Source: Dactylorhiza incarnata (taxonomy: Eukaryota > Streptophyta > Magnoliopsida > Asparagales > Orchidaceae). Taken from it: a stretch of 64,000 nt of DNA. Positions 21,906 through 33,014 of the stretch are shown piece by piece. The position numbers and the translations under genes are program-made. The notes beneath the pieces are model-generated. The model worked only from the letters and a program-made list of their open reading frames with translations, was not told the origin of the DNA and did not search any database. Numbering within the stretch: position 1 is the stretch's first letter; each line of letters opens with the position of its first letter. Where the stretch lies: contig JAWHQI010000262.1 in assembly GCA_033032865.1 (NCBI GenBank), positions 3,231,501 through 3,295,500 on the forward strand, written 5' to 3'.

Positions 21906-23572
21906 TTGGAGGAGCGGGCTGAGATCCTAGCCTGCGCACAGAAGAATGTGTATGTCTTCGCTTGGAGTGCCACGGAGATGCCCGGGATCGATGCGGATGT
22001 GGCTTGCCCCCGCCTCAACCTCGACCTCGACCCCGACACCCACCCCATCCACCAAAAGAAGAGGGACACGGCGGACAAGCTAGAGGGACCAATCCGCGAG
22101 GAGGTGAAAAAGCTCATACAAGCAGGTTTTGTGTCGGAGATCCAGTATCCAGGCTGGGACTCCAATGTAGTCATGGTAAAAAAGGGGGGAGGTAAGTGGC
22201 GCATGTGTATCGACTTTTCACTTCTTAATAAATCATGCCCGAAAGATTGCTACCCCCTGCCTAGAATCGACGCGCTGGTTGACTCAGTCGTTGGTTTCTC
22301 TGTAATGTCTTTCTTAGATGCTTTTTCAGGTTATCATCAAATCCGCATGCACCCCCCAAACATCAAAGATGTCTCCTTCATCATGGGGGACGAATGCTAC
22401 TGTTATAAGATGATGCCCTTTGGGCTCAAGAATGTAGGTGCCACCTACCAAAGGATGATGGATCAGGTCTTTCACGAACAAAGGGGAAGAAACTTGGAGG
22501 TCTATGTTGATGACCTCATGGTGAAGAGCCGTGACCTTGGGTCTCACCTACATGACCTTGAGGAGACGTTTGGGACCCTACGGAAGTATAAGCTGAAACT
22601 CAACCCCTTGAAGTGTGTCTTCGGGGCTAGCCGAGGGAAGTTCCTGGGCCACTTGCTCACCACGGCAGGAGTGGAACCTAACCCAGACAAGGTCAAGGCG
22701 ATAATGGAGTTGGGTTCGCCGAGAAGCCCGAAGGAGGTTCAGAGCCTCACGGGGAAGCTGGCTAGACTCAGCAGGTTCCTCTCCAAAGCGGGAGAGAAGT
22801 GTGCGCCCTTCTTTAAGGTGCTGAGGGACAATAAAAAATTCGAATGGACCCCGGAGTGTGAAGAAGCTTTTCAGGCTTTGAAAGGGCAACTCACCCAAAC
22901 CCCCCTACTTCAAGGGCCGAGGCCGGGAGAAGACCTATCCCTATACCTTGGAGTGGAACTTGAAGCGGTAAGTTTGGTATTGATCCGAGAGGAAGGAAAA
23001 AAGCAGTTCACTATCTACTATGTCAGCCGAGTGCTGAAAAAGGCGGAGCTCCGGTACCCAATATTGGAGAAGTTGGCTTTTGCATTGGTGGTGACGGCTC
23101 GGAGACTCCGACCCTACTTCCAGGCACATTCAATCAAAGTAATCACAGATCACCCACTTCGCAAGGTGATGGAAGGGGTGGAACACTCGGGAAGATTGGC
23201 AAAGTGGTCCGTGGAGCTGAGCGAATTCGACATTACGTTTGTCCCCAGGGCGTCAGTCAAGGCCCAGGCAGTGGCAGACTTCATGGCTGACTATACCTCC
23301 GAAGTAGGGGAACATGAATCGCCTCCCCCAGTGGCGTGGAAGATGTTGGTAGATGGTGCGTCAGGAAGACACTCTTATGGAGGGGGAAACATCTTGGTAA
23401 GCCCCCAAGGGACCAAGATTGAGCAAGATTTGAACATCCACTTCCCAATTTCCAACAACCAAGTGGAGTGCGATGCGGTGATAGCAGGCCTGCGGTTGGC
23501 CCAGGAATTGGGGGTACAAGATGTGGAGGTCTCGACGGATTCCATGGTGGTCGCATGCCAAGTCAGGGGGAG
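21906..23572 (+). pseudogene. Tat1 RT, RNase H and archaeal-type RNase H
   Basis: RT shows KWRMCIDFSLLNKSCPKD, FLDAFSGYHQI, MPFGLKN and an intact YVDDLMVKS, then LGHLLT. The first RNase H is weak: TDHPLRKVM is kept but the first acidic site reads YLGVELEAV. A second RNase H follows, with MLVDGASG, NNQVECDAVIAGL and VSTDSMVV, so Asp, Glu and Asp are all kept. This second domain is specific to the Tat lineage. A frameshift near 23570 (after ACQVRG) moves the frame into the integrase ORF. Confidence 0.92.
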
Positions 23573-25045
23573 TTTAAGGCGAAGGACTCGACTCTCCTGC
23601 GGTACTTGGAAAAGGTCAAGGGGGTCATCGGGCATTTCCGCACTTTCTCCATCAAGCACGTGCCAAGGGAGGAGAGCACCCCCGCAGACCTCCTAGCCAA
23701 ATTCGGTCCTCGAGCGGGAGGAACGGTTTCGAAACTCTTCCGACCCACCATCGAGGAAGGAGAGTTGATGGAGGTGGATCAGCAGGTCTCGTGGATGGAT
23801 CCCTTCATCTCCTTCCTATCATCAGGGAAGTTCCCTGAAGGAGACATAGACAGGCGACGCTTCACGTATAAGTCAGCTTATTACTCTTTGAATGTAGGAG
23901 GGCTATACAGGAAGACTCTCTCGGGACACCTGGCCCGTTGTGTTTCAGAGGAGGAGGTTCCGAGAGTCCTAGAAGAAATTCACTCCGGGGAGTGTGGGAG
24001 TCACTCCGGGAGCCGAACTCTGGAAGGGAGGGTGTTGAGACAAGGCTACTTCTGGCCCACCCTCAGCAAGGATGCGGCGGAGTTCGCAAGGAGATGTTCA
24101 AAGTGCCAGCTCTATGCCCCACTCCAACCCCTCCCAGCCCAGAGGCTCTGGACCATCACAGATCCCTGGCCTTTTGCCATATGGGGGTTGGACCTAGTCG
24201 GCCCTTTCCCCCAAGCTAGTGGCTAAAGAAAGTTCTTGCTGGTCATGATCGATTATTTCTCCAAATTGGTAGAAGTGAAGGCGCTCGCCAAGGTAACATC
24301 TCAAGTTGTAAGGAATTTTGTGTGGAGAGAGATAATCTGCAGGCACGGACTCCCTCTGGCCATAGTGACGGACAATGGGCCACAGTTTGCTAGCGAAGAA
24401 TTTGTTAGCTTCTGCACCCAACTTGGCATCGACCTCAGGTTTGCATCGGTTCACCACCCGAGAAGCAATGGCCAGGTGGAGGCGGCAAACAAAGTGATCG
24501 TCATCCTACTAAAGAAAAAGGTGGAGAACCTACGGGGGAACTGAGTGGAGCAGCTACCCTCCGTCCTCTGGGCACTAAGGACTACCCCAAACACCGCCAC
24601 CGGAGAGACCCCGTTCAAACTTTCTCACGGGTCCGAAGCGGTCATACCCAACAAATTTGAAGTAAAAACCCCCAGGGTGATCGCCGCAGGTGAAGGGGAT
24701 GAAGAGTGGCTAGTGGCCAATGACGAGGAACAAAGGCTATCCTTGGACCTGGTGGAGGAACTCCGGGACCAGGCATTCATCAGGCAGGAAGAAATCAAGC
24801 GACGAATGGCCCGATATTTTGACAAGCACATCCTAGTAAAACACTTCGAAAAAGGCGACCTAGTGCTAAAGAAAGTTGACGCGGCCGAGAGAGGAGCCGC
24901 GGTTGGCAAGCTAGAGCCCAATTGGGAAGGACCTTACGTTGTAAGTGAAGTGCTCTGGTCAGGAGGATACCACCTCCGGGATGTGGAAGGGGTACCTCTT
25001 GGCCGATCCAGGAGTGGAGATGATTTAAAAAGGTTTTATCCTTAG
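23573..25045 (+). pseudogene. Tat1 integrase
   Basis: After the frameshift the frame continues through the end of the second RNase H and a linker into integrase. The zinc module is visible (EIHSGECGSHSG and CSKCQ near 24100). The core keeps Asp in GLDLVGPFP, Asp in VTDNGPQF and Glu in GQVEAAN. The C-terminal part reads FEKGDLVLKKV and GPYVV, as in gypsy integrases. Two stops interrupt it: TAA at 24224-24226 and TGA at 24542-24544. Confidence 0.92.
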
Positions 25046-25130
25046 CCATTTTTTGTAGATGACTCTTTATATTTCTTACTCAACACATGCATTTTGGAGC
25101 AATCCTTTGGCAGGTCTCAAATAGTTTTTA

Positions 25131-25809
25131 TGCTGGAGTGCCCCAGATCGATTCCGCTCCCAGGCTCTCACTAGACGGGGGGTTTCAGGTTGATCTCTGG
25201 AGAGACTGGCAAGGTGACAAGTATTGGTGCTGGAGTGCCCCAGATCGATTCCGCTCCCGGGCTCTCACTAGACGGGGGGTTTCAGGTTGATCTCTGGAGA
25301 GGCTGGCAAGGTGACGAGTATTGGTGCTGGAATGCCCCAGATCGATTCCGCTCCCGGGCTCTCACTAGACGGGGGGTTTCAGGTTGATCTCTGGAGAGGC
25401 TGGCAAGGTGACATGTATGGGTGCTGGAGTGCCCCAGATTGATTCCGCTCCCGGGATCTCACTAGATGGGGAGTTTCAGGTTGATCTCTGGAGAGGCTGG
25501 AAAGGTGACAAGTATTGGTGCTGGAATGCCCCAGATCGATTCCGCTCCCGGGCTCTCAATAGACGGGGGGTTTCAGGTTGATCTCTGGAGAGGCTGGCAA
25601 GGTGACAAGTATTGGTGCTGGAATGCCCTAGATCGATTCCGCACCCGGGCTCTCACTAGTCGAGGGGTTTTAGGTTGATCTCTGGAGAGGCTGGCAAGGT
25701 GACAAGTATTGGTGCTGGAGTGCCCCAGATCGATTCCGCTCCCGGGCTCTCACTAGACGGGGGGTTTCAGGCTAATCTCTAGAAGGGAGGGTAAAGTTTC
25801 ATGTGGTTT
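25131..25809. repeat. 97-bp tandem repeat, seven units
   Basis: TGCTGGA(A/G)TG recurs at 25131, 25228, 25325, 25422, 25519, 25616 and 25713, exactly 97 bp apart each time. Units are about 95% alike, and the last one fades out near 25809. The array lies just after the integrase stop, in the 3' untranslated region. Because 97 is not a multiple of three, the small ORFs found here shift frame each unit and are not genes. Confidence 0.97.
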
Positions 25810-26463
25810 GGGCTGGAAAATAAGTTAGTCATAGCAAGGGTTTTGGCTCGCAGACAACCTCAAGATCCGGGCGAGGCGGGACCAAGTGTCCGATCGCATG
25901 AGGGAATAGATCATGGCAGAATGGCTGAGTCCTCTGACTCGCAAGGCTGCTTGTGAATTTCGGTAGCGCGAGTGACGTCGGCGGGCCAAAGAGGGTCCGT
26001 CTCCGCGGTGGTCCCCGGATAACAAAACAACTCGCAAAAGGCGAGTGCGAGCGGGGTAGGCGAATATCGGCCTCTCTCACAAAGGTCCTCAACAAGGTAC
26101 TTCTTAAACATGGATAAGGCTCGACGACCTAAGTCTTACCATTGCCTCAGAAGGGAAATGGGGGCGAGAGCGATTTAGGTATAATACGGCGAAAAGAGAA
26201 TCGTCAATCAAAGAGACGTAGACACGAGCACCAGAACGAAAGTCTTAAAAGCGCGAGCACAGGAAGATCGAGATCACGCGAGCGCGAATGAAAGAGTGCA
26301 TGCGAACGAAGAGTAAGGAAATCACACTGAAAATATGGACAAAATATTTCTTCTTCATTTCTCACAAAAGATTACAATCCAACGGCGGGCTCGCCGGCAA
26401 AAAAGAAAAACCTTTTACATTATAAACAACAAAAATTCTTAAGGCGATTCGCCATATTGCATT
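25810..26463. other. Spacer between tandem repeat and antisense gene 2
   Basis: No recognisable gene. On the minus strand it would be the 3' end of antisense gene 2. Confidence 0.5.
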
Positions 26464-28387
26464 TCAATCGCTCTCTCGACCCTCCGCCTCGGAGATGGGC
26501 GCGAACAAGTCTGGGACGACTTCCTCCGTTGTGAACTCCATAGCGTCGGGAACGATCATGCCTGCTCCTTTGAGAATGTCAAGGACGAGCTCCGCGATCT
26601 CCATCGACCTCTTGCGGTCAGCTTCTTTCTCTTCCCGCGTCTGACTGTGAGTCCCAGCTCGCGGAGGAGGTGGAGGAAGCATCGCCGAGGTCAGGTCGTG
26701 GACCTGGGCTTTGAGGCAGGTGTTCTCCAGCTCCAAGTCAGCGATCCGCGCGTGAAGCTGGCTGACGGACTCGGCATCCTGCAAAAAGCGGGTTAGCGAG
26801 AAAAAAGCGAAGGCAAACTGGAAAGGATTTTTGCAAAGCACCACTTACCAGTCCGCCTTGAAGACTGGCTAGGAGGCCCTCCGATAAGGCCTCCTTCCCC
26901 TTAAGCTCCGCAACTTCATCCGCAGACTTCTGGAGCTCAACATTAAGCTCCCTTATCTCCCTATCGGCTGTAAAGTATCGGCGGCCCTCCATATGGGTAA
27001 GCTCCATCGCCCGGAATTGGGCTCGCATAGCTTCATATACGACCCCCTTCGGCGTGAAGCACCGGAAGAGAGAGGCGTCCTCGCGACCATAGAGGACGAA
27101 GGCGAGGGCGAACGCCTCGCCCCCGGCCTTGTCGTCCTCCACCCAGGAAGGAAGCAGAGAGGAGCAGACGACCTTGTTGTGCTCGGGGTCCCACGCGAGC
27201 ACCGGTTCGCCAACCGCATCCGCAAGCTTCATACCGAGCCCGAAGTTAGTATGGCTCGTCGGCTTGGGATTGGCGGCTGTCTCCCCTGGCTCGCCTCCCT
27301 CTTTGGCAAGCTCCTGACCCTTAGAGGAAGGAGAGGGGAGATCGGGTTCAGACAGGTCCACGACCTCTTTCGCCTTGGCAGCAGAAGGGGCCTTCTTGGC
27401 CTTCTTCGCCGCCCCTTGTGAGGCAGACCGGCATAGGGGAGGAAGGCGTTTCTTTCCCGACGAAGAACTCGGGACATCGCGGCAGGCCTCGACGACCGCG
27501 CGCGCGAGCGTGCTGGAGGTGAGGGAAGAAGGAGGCGCGTGAGGTGGGTTGAGAGGGAGTTCACGCTCTCCTGCGAAGATAACAGGGAATGTTAGACAAT
27601 CGAAGGAGGAGGGAATAAGAAAGTTGACGAGTGCGAGTCAAACCTTCTCCTGAAAGGACGGGTGGCAGGAGGTCCACTCGCTCGCGGAGGAAGGCGACCT
27701 CGAAGTTCTTTCCCTTGAGGTATTGGTATAGGGTCACATCACAACCCCCTAGCGAGGTCGGAGGGCGGTAGGCAGCCTCGTCTTGCTGTGTGGGAGTATA
27801 GGAGATGTTGCCAAAGGGACCCTTCACCAGGACGAACTTCTGCGTCCAATAGTGAGACTTGTTCACCGTCTCGCAGACGGTGACGTGCTGGCTCACGAAG
27901 TGAGCCGTCCCATCCCTGTACGCACGGAACGAAAAGACCTTGCGGAAGACGAGCAGGCTGAACTCGATCCTCTCCGCCCTGAGATAACCGGCAAAGGCGA
28001 CCACCACGGCGATCGCGTTCGGCGTTAGCTGACTCGGCAGAACGCCGAAATACTTGAGCACATGGAAGGGTCAACAAGGTTTAAGCGCCATTCGCAAAGC
28101 AAGTCAGGGATGTAAGGGTTGAGAAATAAATATTCCTAGAGCACTTCCGGCCAGAGTGGGAGTCGCAACCCATTTTCGAAGTGGGCAACGGGGATGGCGA
28201 GTTCGACGGGATGTGGGTCGCTGATGGTGTCCCTCTCGGTAGGGCAGCGAGCCACAAAACCAGAGTGAATGTACTGGTCGGCGGTGGCCTGGTACTACTC
28301 TTTAGTAAGGTTGGCGCAGTAGAAAATGCCATCGAGGAAGGCCCTGGCGCACTCAGACCTCCCCTCAGTTTCCGTCTCGCCGGCCAT
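26464..28387 (-). CDS. Tat1 antisense gene 2, four exons, gypsy-type 'Transposase_28'-like
   Basis: The proposed exons are 28387-28145, 28052-27644, 27570-26849 and 26778-26464, with introns of 92, 73 and 70 nt. All begin GT and end AG, and the last donor is GTAAGT. The joined length is 1689 nt, an exact multiple of three, with a single internal TAG in exon 1. The segment YFGVLPSQLTPNAI..VVAFAGYLRAERI resembles the plant family listed as putative gypsy-type transposon protein (Pfam PF04195). Exon 3 adds a Lys/Ala-rich linker, and exon 4 a short coiled coil (LHARIADLELENTCLKAQV) and an acidic tail. Role unknown. It is antisense to the element, as are the extra ORFs known from Tat elements. Function and expression are inferred. 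Confidence 0.75.
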
Positions 28388-28511
28388 GATGTCTGGGATC
28401 CGCAGAATCGCAAAAGCGGCGAGGGCGAGCTAGATCTGCGAGAGAATCAAAAAGAGAGAGAGGGAGAGGGAGCAACAGTAAATGCGGTAGTTGGAAAGGA
28501 AAAAGGTCAGC

Positions 28512-28519
28512 TATTTATA
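28512..28519 (-). promoter_or_regulatory. TATA box of antisense gene 2
   Basis: Minus-strand TATAAATA lies 125 nt upstream of the predicted ATG at 28387. It is the same 8-mer found before antisense gene 1. Confidence 0.65.
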
Positions 28520-28910
28520 GAAGTGAAAAAGGCGGGAAGAAGTTGAAGCGTCGGTATCTGCGGATAGCGGATTCACGTGGTACTCTTCCGCCCCTAAGGA
28601 TCCTATTCGCTCCCAGCGAGTCGGCACCCTGTCAAAGCTTTCTCCCACCAATCATCGGCGAGCTAGCGCCAAATGATAAAACCTAAAAAAAAGCAAGGCA
28701 ATACGCGAGTGCGAATAATAGAAACACAAACATAATCCGCGCAAGAGCGAGCCAGGTAGGGTGAAAGAAGAGATGGAGAGCAGGGAAAATATAGGGCTCG
28801 CAAGCGAGTCAAAGTATCATTATTACAAACATATGAAAATTGCTCGCGACCCCTCCTATCGAAGAGGAGGGGGGAAGAAAAACATTAAAAAACAAACAAT
28901 ACTAGGATCC

Positions 28911-30131
28911 TCAATACCGCAGCCACTTCCAGCGACCGCGACCCCGGACACCAGAACGAGGGGGGACTCGCGGGTAGTGATACTCGCGGAGTGACCGGCT
29001 CGCCTGGCTCGTCAGCCGCATGTAATCGTCGATATGAGCAATATACACCCCGGGGGAGGTCGCGTCACCATGATCGGTCGGCCGTATCTCGGCGAGAACG
29101 CGCGCGTTCGCGTCCTCCATCGCGGCGAACCTTTCTTCATTAGTGAGCCAATCGAGCCGATTCTGCTCATGTAGGTCCCTCAGCATGGTGGTATGCTTCT
29201 AGAATATCTCAGTGACCCGCCTCTTCATTCGCTCCGGATCGCTGGGATCCCCCAGAAAGTCGGAGACCTGACTCGGCAAGGGGGGTGGAGATATATCCAA
29301 CGCTCCAGTTTCAGACTCGGAGGGACGGGTCGTAGGACTGCCTGTGAATTAGGAGTCAGCGACAAGGTGAAAAACAACACTCAATGGCGACAGTCTAACC
29401 TAATGGTGGAATTTGAGTACTGGGCTGCTGGCGGGAGGTACCCGGCTGGCCTCGAAATGCTTCAATAAAGGCAGGGGTGAGGGCCTTACCCAGACCGGAG
29501 GCGAGCGCGGGTCTAGAGCCAAGTCCAGGCTCGGCAATCAACATCCCGCCTGGGATCCTCTGACCCAGTAAGCCGAATCCAGGAGTAAGGATAGTCTGAT
29601 TCGGCACGATGGGCTAGTTCGTCGGAGGAGGAACTTGTTCCTCTGGGGCCGCGAGAGGGGACACTGCACAAAAAGTAAGTGTGATCCAACGAGTCAAGAG
29701 ACGAGAAGGAAGACGAGGTAAGCCTCTCACCTCGTTGTGAAGGCGAGTCCCATGGGCCGGTGGCCCTCGCATCCACAAGAGGAGCGTCAGCTCCACCCGT
29801 AGAGTGGAGATGGATCTCCGTGATTGGCCTTTCCATGGCGCTCTCGTCCGGGGGATCATTCTGCAAATAGGATAAATAAGGTCGAAAGGGAAGAACATCA
29901 AATGGGCGAGCTTGGCGATGATACCTGCGAGGCGAGCCCGTCATCAGGGGAGTGCAGCGAAGAAGAAGACCCTTCCCCACCAGCCGCGCGCCGAACATCC
30001 TTTGCCGTTCTTAGGGAAGGCGGGGGCGGAGAGCGTCGCGGAGAATTCCAGGAGGCGATGACGGTGGTTTTCCCCTTCTGGGCCGCTTGCGAGGCCTTTA
30101 GGCGAGCCAACATCTCGTCTTTTTTCAACAT
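28911..30131 (-). CDS. Tat1 antisense gene 1, four exons, unknown protein
   Basis: The predicted exons are 30131-29925, 29860-29731, 29663-29490 and 29341-28911, separated by introns of 64, 67 and 148 nt, all GT..AG. Joined length is 942 nt, a multiple of three, for about 313 residues. The start reads MLKKDEMLARLKASQAAQK, a basic helix. The middle is rich in Pro, Ser and Gly, and the C-terminal part (MLRDLHEQNRLDWLTNEERF, then a basic tail) is helical. Two in-frame TAG codons (one in exon 3 near 29615, one in exon 4 near 29198) mean this copy is no longer intact. I do not recognise a catalytic domain. It has its own TATA box and lies upstream of antisense gene 2 on the same strand. Confidence 0.65.
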
Positions 30132-30204
30132 CGCGTTGGGGCCCGCGACGAGTAAGAAAAGATAGAGAAGAATGAAAAGTTCGAATGACGGCCAGGGAGA
30201 GTGA

Positions 30205-30212
30205 TATTTATA
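30205..30212 (-). promoter_or_regulatory. TATA box of antisense gene 1
   Basis: Minus-strand TATAAATA lies 74 nt upstream of the predicted start codon at 30131. This leaves room for a short leader of about 40 nt. Confidence 0.65.
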
Positions 30213-30328
30213 GTGGTGGGCATGGGGCCCACCAAAAGATTCTCGCCACGTCACCGAGGGGGCCGGCGAATATCAAGGGTTGGATGATTCTTCGCTAGCC
30301 CAAATAGCCTCGCGAAGAGCGAGGATTG

Positions 30329-31331
30329 TGTACAACCCCGATATTCGCCTAGTGGATGATCAAATAAAAGTGATGCGAGTCAGGTTCTCGGGATATATAT
30401 ATATATATATATGATAATAGGCAGAAAATAAGAGAAAGAGCAAAATTGACAGTGCTCGACGAAGTCCAAACAACGCTCGACGATCCCGTCTCAGCAGATC
30501 CACTGGGACGAGCACTTGGCCGTCTGCTTGCGAGAAGGTGAGCGAATCAAGAGTGCAAGTGGGGCAGGAGTGCAGACGAGGTCTTCACAGGCCATTCGCC
30601 CAAAGGAGGCGAACCAGATCTATCAAAGGTCGCCCGCGGGAAGAGGCGCGAGTCCAGTTCCCACGAGCCAGAACCTCAAGGTCAACCGGCAAGAAGGCGA
30701 GCGAGCCAGGCGCTCGCCGAAGGCTCGCAAGGAGGCGAGCGAGCCAAAAACTCGCCGAAGGATCGCGAGAAGTGCTCAGCCTGGCGCTCGACGAAGTGTG
30801 GGCCACGTTCGACGAATTCGCCAAAACATTGCGTTCGACGAACTCTCCAAGCTGCCGCGTTCGACGAATCCGTTAATCATCCTATGATCGACGAAATCAT
30901 CTCTCTATCCCCGTTGGTCTGCCATTAGCCTATCCGAACAACGGAGTTTAGCTGTTAGCAGACCCATTTGGATTGCGGATAGTAAAATCAGAAGGCAGAA
31001 TCCTGCTATTTGCAGGCTAGACCAGGAATCCTATAAATAAGACCTCAAGGGCACCTTTGGGAGGGACTTCACTTCAGCTTCTCTCTCCTCAGGTTTTCCT
31101 TGGTTAGCATTTCCAGAGCTCTCCAAGGTGCCAGAGTCTCAGCTTTGGCTTGGGAGGGGAAGCGCTCAACGATCTTCCGTGTTAGTGGAGGGACCTCCTC
31201 GCTATGACTAAGGTCTTAGTCAACCTTCCTAGTTTTTGGTCAACCTTCTCTAAGGGATCAGTAAGGGCTAGCCGCCCCTCATCTCGGTGAGGGCCCCGGA
31301 CTCCACAGAGACCGAGAAATCGGTTTCAACA
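30329..31331 (+). repeat. Tat1 3' LTR
   Basis: It starts TGTACAACCCCG, as the Tat2 LTRs do (TGTACA.CCCGTATTTG), and ends TTTCAACA at 31331. From 30930 it aligns closely with Tat2 LTR (CAACGGAGTTT.GCT.TTAGCA, GGCTTGGGAGGGGAAGCGCTC). It holds a (TA)n tract at 30392-30410, a cluster of CTCGACGAA motifs (30455-30895) and TATAAATA at 31032-31039. Its Tat2 relatives are shorter, at 687 and 670 bp. Confidence 0.85.
31032..31039 (+). promoter_or_regulatory. TATA box of Tat1 LTR
   Basis: Plus-strand TATAAATA within a segment conserved with the Tat2 LTRs, which have TATATATA at the same place (45293-45300; 49143-49151 on minus). Confidence 0.65.
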
Positions 31332-32109
31332 CCTCTGTTCATCTTCTTCCTCCAGTGCACAAATATAAAAATTCACCTTCTCTCCTCCAATACTCCCTCA
31401 TTAGACAACCATTCTTCACGAAATCAACTCCTACAACTTCGTATTGAAGAGAAGAGTAGATTGAAGGAATTACCTCAGCGAACGACGCCCTAGAACTGAA
31501 GTTCTAGCGTGGTCTCTTTCTAGAAAACTCCATTAAACTCACCATGGTCAAGCTCTTTTGAGCCGACATCTCTCCTAAATCAGATCTAAAGATCTAGCAC
31601 CAACGGAGAGGGGGCGGAAGTCACCATAATTTTGGCCATGGTTCAAGCTTGTCTTCTTAGCGTCACGGTGGCGGTCGACCAAGCTCCCAAATCACCCTCC
31701 AACCCTTATTCCTTCAAGGAAAGTTGCTGGAGCTCCTTGAGGTGTGAGGAAGAGGAAGAAGTAGAATGCTCAGGTTTCGGGGTGAGGGAATGAGGTTCAA
31801 GGTTTATGTGAGGAGAGAGAAAGTGGAGTTGATTTGACTAGCATTAATAAGAAATAACTTCCCATGCATTGGGTTGAAACTCCAAGGCTAGGCGTCAATC
31901 TTAGTGGACCAAACTACCACTTTTGTCCTAGAGATAAGCAAAAATTTTGGCTGATTTGACTCTTTCATTAAATATTTCTGCTATAATTAATGATGAAGCA
32001 TTTCCCATAATTTGGAAGGACAACCCAATGACATGAGACCTCCACCTAGTGGTTAGGAGTCACTTCTTAGCCTTGGGAATGAGCAATGATAAGGCACAGG
32101 ACTCTAGAC
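31332..32109. other. Unassigned; weakly similar to LARD-like LTR
   Basis: No gene found. The stretch around 31570-31620 (CTCTCCTAAAT, GATCTAGCACCAACGGAGAGGGGG) resembles the LARD-like LTR at about 14190-14235, so this is probably an old LTR fragment of a related element. Confidence 0.4.
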
Positions 32110-32985
32110 TATATTTGGTTGTGTAGTCTTGATGTCTCAACTATATTTGGTTTTTGTCAAGACTACATGGATCATATCAAGGCTACATGGATCCTGTCAA
32201 GACTACATGGATAAATTCTGCCAAGACTACATGGATTCTGTCAAGACTACATGAATTCTGTCATGACTACATGAATAAATTCTATCAAGACTACATGGAT
32301 TCTGTCAAGACTACATGGATCCTATCAAGGCCACATGGATCCTGTCAAGACTACATGGATTCTGTCAAGACTTCATGAATTCTGTTAAGACTACATGAAT
32401 AAGTTCTGCCAAGACTACATTTGGTTTCTGTCAAGACTACATGGATCCTGTCAAAGCTACATGGATACTCTCAAGACTACATGGATAAATTCTGTCAAGA
32501 CTACATGGATTATGTCAAGACTACATGAATTTTGTCAAGACTACATGAATTCTGTCAATACTACATGATTAAATTATGTCAAGACAATATGGATTCTGTC
32601 AAGATTACATGGATCCTGTCAAGGCTACATGGATCCTATCAAGACTACATGGATTCTGTCAAGACTACATGAATTCTGCCAAGCCTACATGAATAAGTTC
32701 TGTCAAGACTACATTTGGTTTCTGCCAAGACTACATGGATCATATCATGGCTACATGAATCCTGTCAAGACTACATGGATAAATTCTGTCAATACTACAT
32801 GGATTCTATCAAGACTACATGAATAAATTCTGTCAAGACTACATGGATTCTGTCAAGACTACATGGATCCTGTCAAGGCTACATGGATCCTGTCAAGGCT
32901 ACACGAATTCCTTCAAGTCTACATGAATTCCTTCAAGTCTACATGAATTCTGTCAAGACTACATGAATAAATTCTGTACAGGGCC
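32110..32985. repeat. Minisatellite, 19-bp unit with 6-bp extended variants
   Basis: The unit CTGTCAAGACTACATGGAT repeats about 40 times. Some units carry an extra AAATTC or AAGTTC (25 bp), and GGAT alternates with GAAT. It is AT-rich and diverged throughout. ORFs across it are translations of the repeat. It ends in CTCGACAAATTCGTCGAATG, which belongs to the 22-bp satellite seen again at 37192. Confidence 0.95.
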
Positions 32986-33014
32986 GACACTCGACAAATT
33001 CGTCGAATGGTCTC

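Larger units (their letters stand above)
20484..31331 (+). mobile_element. Tat1: Tat-lineage Ty3/gypsy element, 5' truncated
   Basis: Order on plus: gag C-terminus, protease, RT, RNase H, second (archaeal-type) RNase H, integrase, seven 97-bp repeats, two antisense multi-exon genes, 3' LTR. The second RNase H, 3' tandem repeats and antisense ORFs together mark the Tat lineage (Retand/Ogre relatives). The 5' LTR and gag N-terminus are missing: gag homology starts at the LARD-like LTR end at 20483. Confidence 0.9.

Noticed and set aside
10314..24544. All nonsense codons explained by C-to-T methylation decay
   Set aside because: Some fit (TGG to TGA at 10314 by comparison with SIRE2), but others compared between copies (11265 and 21876) need transversions, so a general claim is not supported.
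25087..25678. Four overlapping ORFs with repeated WCW.APDRFRS units
   Set aside because: They come from the 97-bp repeat, which changes frame each unit.
32154..32826. Open frames with repeated TTWILSRLH-like units
   Set aside because: Products of the 19-bp minisatellite. The frame follows the repeat and breaks with the 6-bp variants.
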